DNA from: DATKWS01 sp035529435 | Lineage (GTDB): Bacteria > Krumholzibacteriota > Krumholzibacteriia > Krumholzibacteriales > Krumholzibacteriaceae | DNA: 14,923 nt | Assembly: GCA_035529435.1 (NCBI GenBank) | Contig: DATKWS010000189.1 | Location: forward strand, 1 to 14,923 | Direction: 5' to 3' | Shown here: one piece after another, positions 14,675 to 14,923 of the stretch | Layout: each line of letters begins with the position of its first letter | How positions within the stretch are numbered: position 1 is the stretch's first letter | The notes under the pieces: generated by a model | Told to the model about the DNA's origin: nothing | What the model saw: the letters and a program-made list of their open reading frames with translations, nothing else | Databases searched by the model: none | Program-made: the position numbers and the translations under genes

Positions 14675-14923
14675 ACACCCCTTCCGTTAAAAATATTAAC
14701 TCTCCGTAAGTGTGAAGGAATTGCGGAAACACATTGCATTACATGTGACTACAGTAATTATAAACATTACGTCAAGCAGCATATATGATTACTAATAAGT
14801 AAGTTACGATCTTTTTCCACATGCCGCGCGCGGGGCGCTCCGACCGGGCAACCTGGTCACTGCTTCATTCCAATTTCTGGCATGAATCTTGAATACATAA
14901 ACAACAATGTAGCCTTAGTTGAG
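14660..14923. other. AT-rich non-coding tail with a GC-rich islet
   Basis: From the pyk stop to the window end there is no convincing gene. By hand count 14661-14820 is about one third G+C, half the value in pyk. At 14821-14858 a GC-rich islet interrupts it, with the palindrome CCGCGCGCGG (14824-14833) and a 7-bp hairpin GACCGGG-CAA-CCTGGTC (14842-14858, one G-T wobble). The longest frame through the islet is a 23-codon ATG stretch (14821-14892) with no ribosome site, probably not coding. The tail may be the control region of a gene beyond the window or the edge of a foreign segment. Confidence 0.6.
14878..14893 (+). promoter_or_regulatory. Sigma-54-like -24/-12 site
   Basis: TGGCATGAATCTTGAA fits the sigma-54 consensus TGGCACG-N4-TTGCW in 10 of the 12 fixed positions, with GG at -24. 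At -12 it has GA instead of GC, a mismatch that often matters. It points rightward out of the window. Confidence 0.3.

Noticed and set aside
14686..14700. GTTAA-N5-TTAAC as a possible integron attC-like site
   Set aside because: The arms are only 5 bp, with no matching partner box or further inner repeats, and AT-rich DNA gives such pairs by chance.
14734..14764. TTGCAT ... TATAAA as a promoter in the AT-rich tail
   Set aside because: The spacer is 19 bp and the hexamers are imperfect; AT-rich sequence gives many such matches and no gene start follows within the window.
1..14923. CRISPR arrays, tRNA or rRNA genes, transposases
   Set aside because: No regularly spaced repeats, cloverleaf-like segments, rRNA-like stretches or transposase motifs were seen on either strand.

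Overview
The window is about 15 kb of GC-rich DNA, roughly two thirds G+C in most genes. It comes from a didermic (Gram-negative type) bacterium: it encodes an RND efflux permease, a TolC-family outer-membrane channel and secreted proteins with Sec signal peptides. The gene mix (a DUF6599-like protein, a small Cys-rich secreted protein ending in a TWGAIKAL stretch, an aldo/keto reductase with ferredoxin-type cysteines) recalls uncultured FCB-group lineages such as Krumholzibacteriota or Eisenbacteria. That placement is an impression from memory, not a demonstrated assignment. No rRNA, tRNA, CRISPR array or recognisable insertion sequence was seen.

Layout. Bases 1-5961 (+) form a tight operon: the RND permease (its N-terminal fifth lies outside the window), a TolC-family protein, an OmpR-type response regulator and a membrane histidine kinase. 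The RND/TolC and regulator/kinase pairs overlap at TAATG and ATGA junctions. An adaptor protein probably lies upstream, out of view. The kinase end overlaps by 11 bp the end of a convergent GT-C membrane glycosyltransferase-like gene (5951-7276, -). That gene has a strong-looking promoter inside a perfect 9-bp inverted repeat. Divergent from it are an M16 zinc peptidase with an N-terminal signal and a C-terminal membrane anchor (7478-8992, +), clearly lower in GC than its neighbours, and a DUF6599-like exported protein (9014-9943, +) ending at a 12-bp-stem hairpin.

On the minus strand follow the small Cys-rich secreted protein (10042-10623), a ferredoxin-tailed aldo/keto reductase (10744-11751) and a GT4 glycosyltransferase with a TTG start (11806-12927). 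Pyruvate kinase (13220-14659, +, GTG start) carries the Lys signature associated with K+-independent enzymes. Immediately after its stop codon the composition drops to about one third G+C. This 264-bp tail has no convincing gene, but it holds an inverted repeat at the pyk stop, a GC-rich islet with a hairpin and a sigma-54-like site.

What works together: the efflux pump and two-component genes form one plausible stress-responsive unit, and the M16 peptidase and DUF6599 protein form a second small operon. The rest looks like individually transcribed housekeeping or envelope genes. I found no clear-cut new multi-gene system. The best leads are the membrane-anchored foreign-looking M16 peptidase with its DUF6599 partner, the Cys-rich secreted protein, and the AT-rich tail after pyk.
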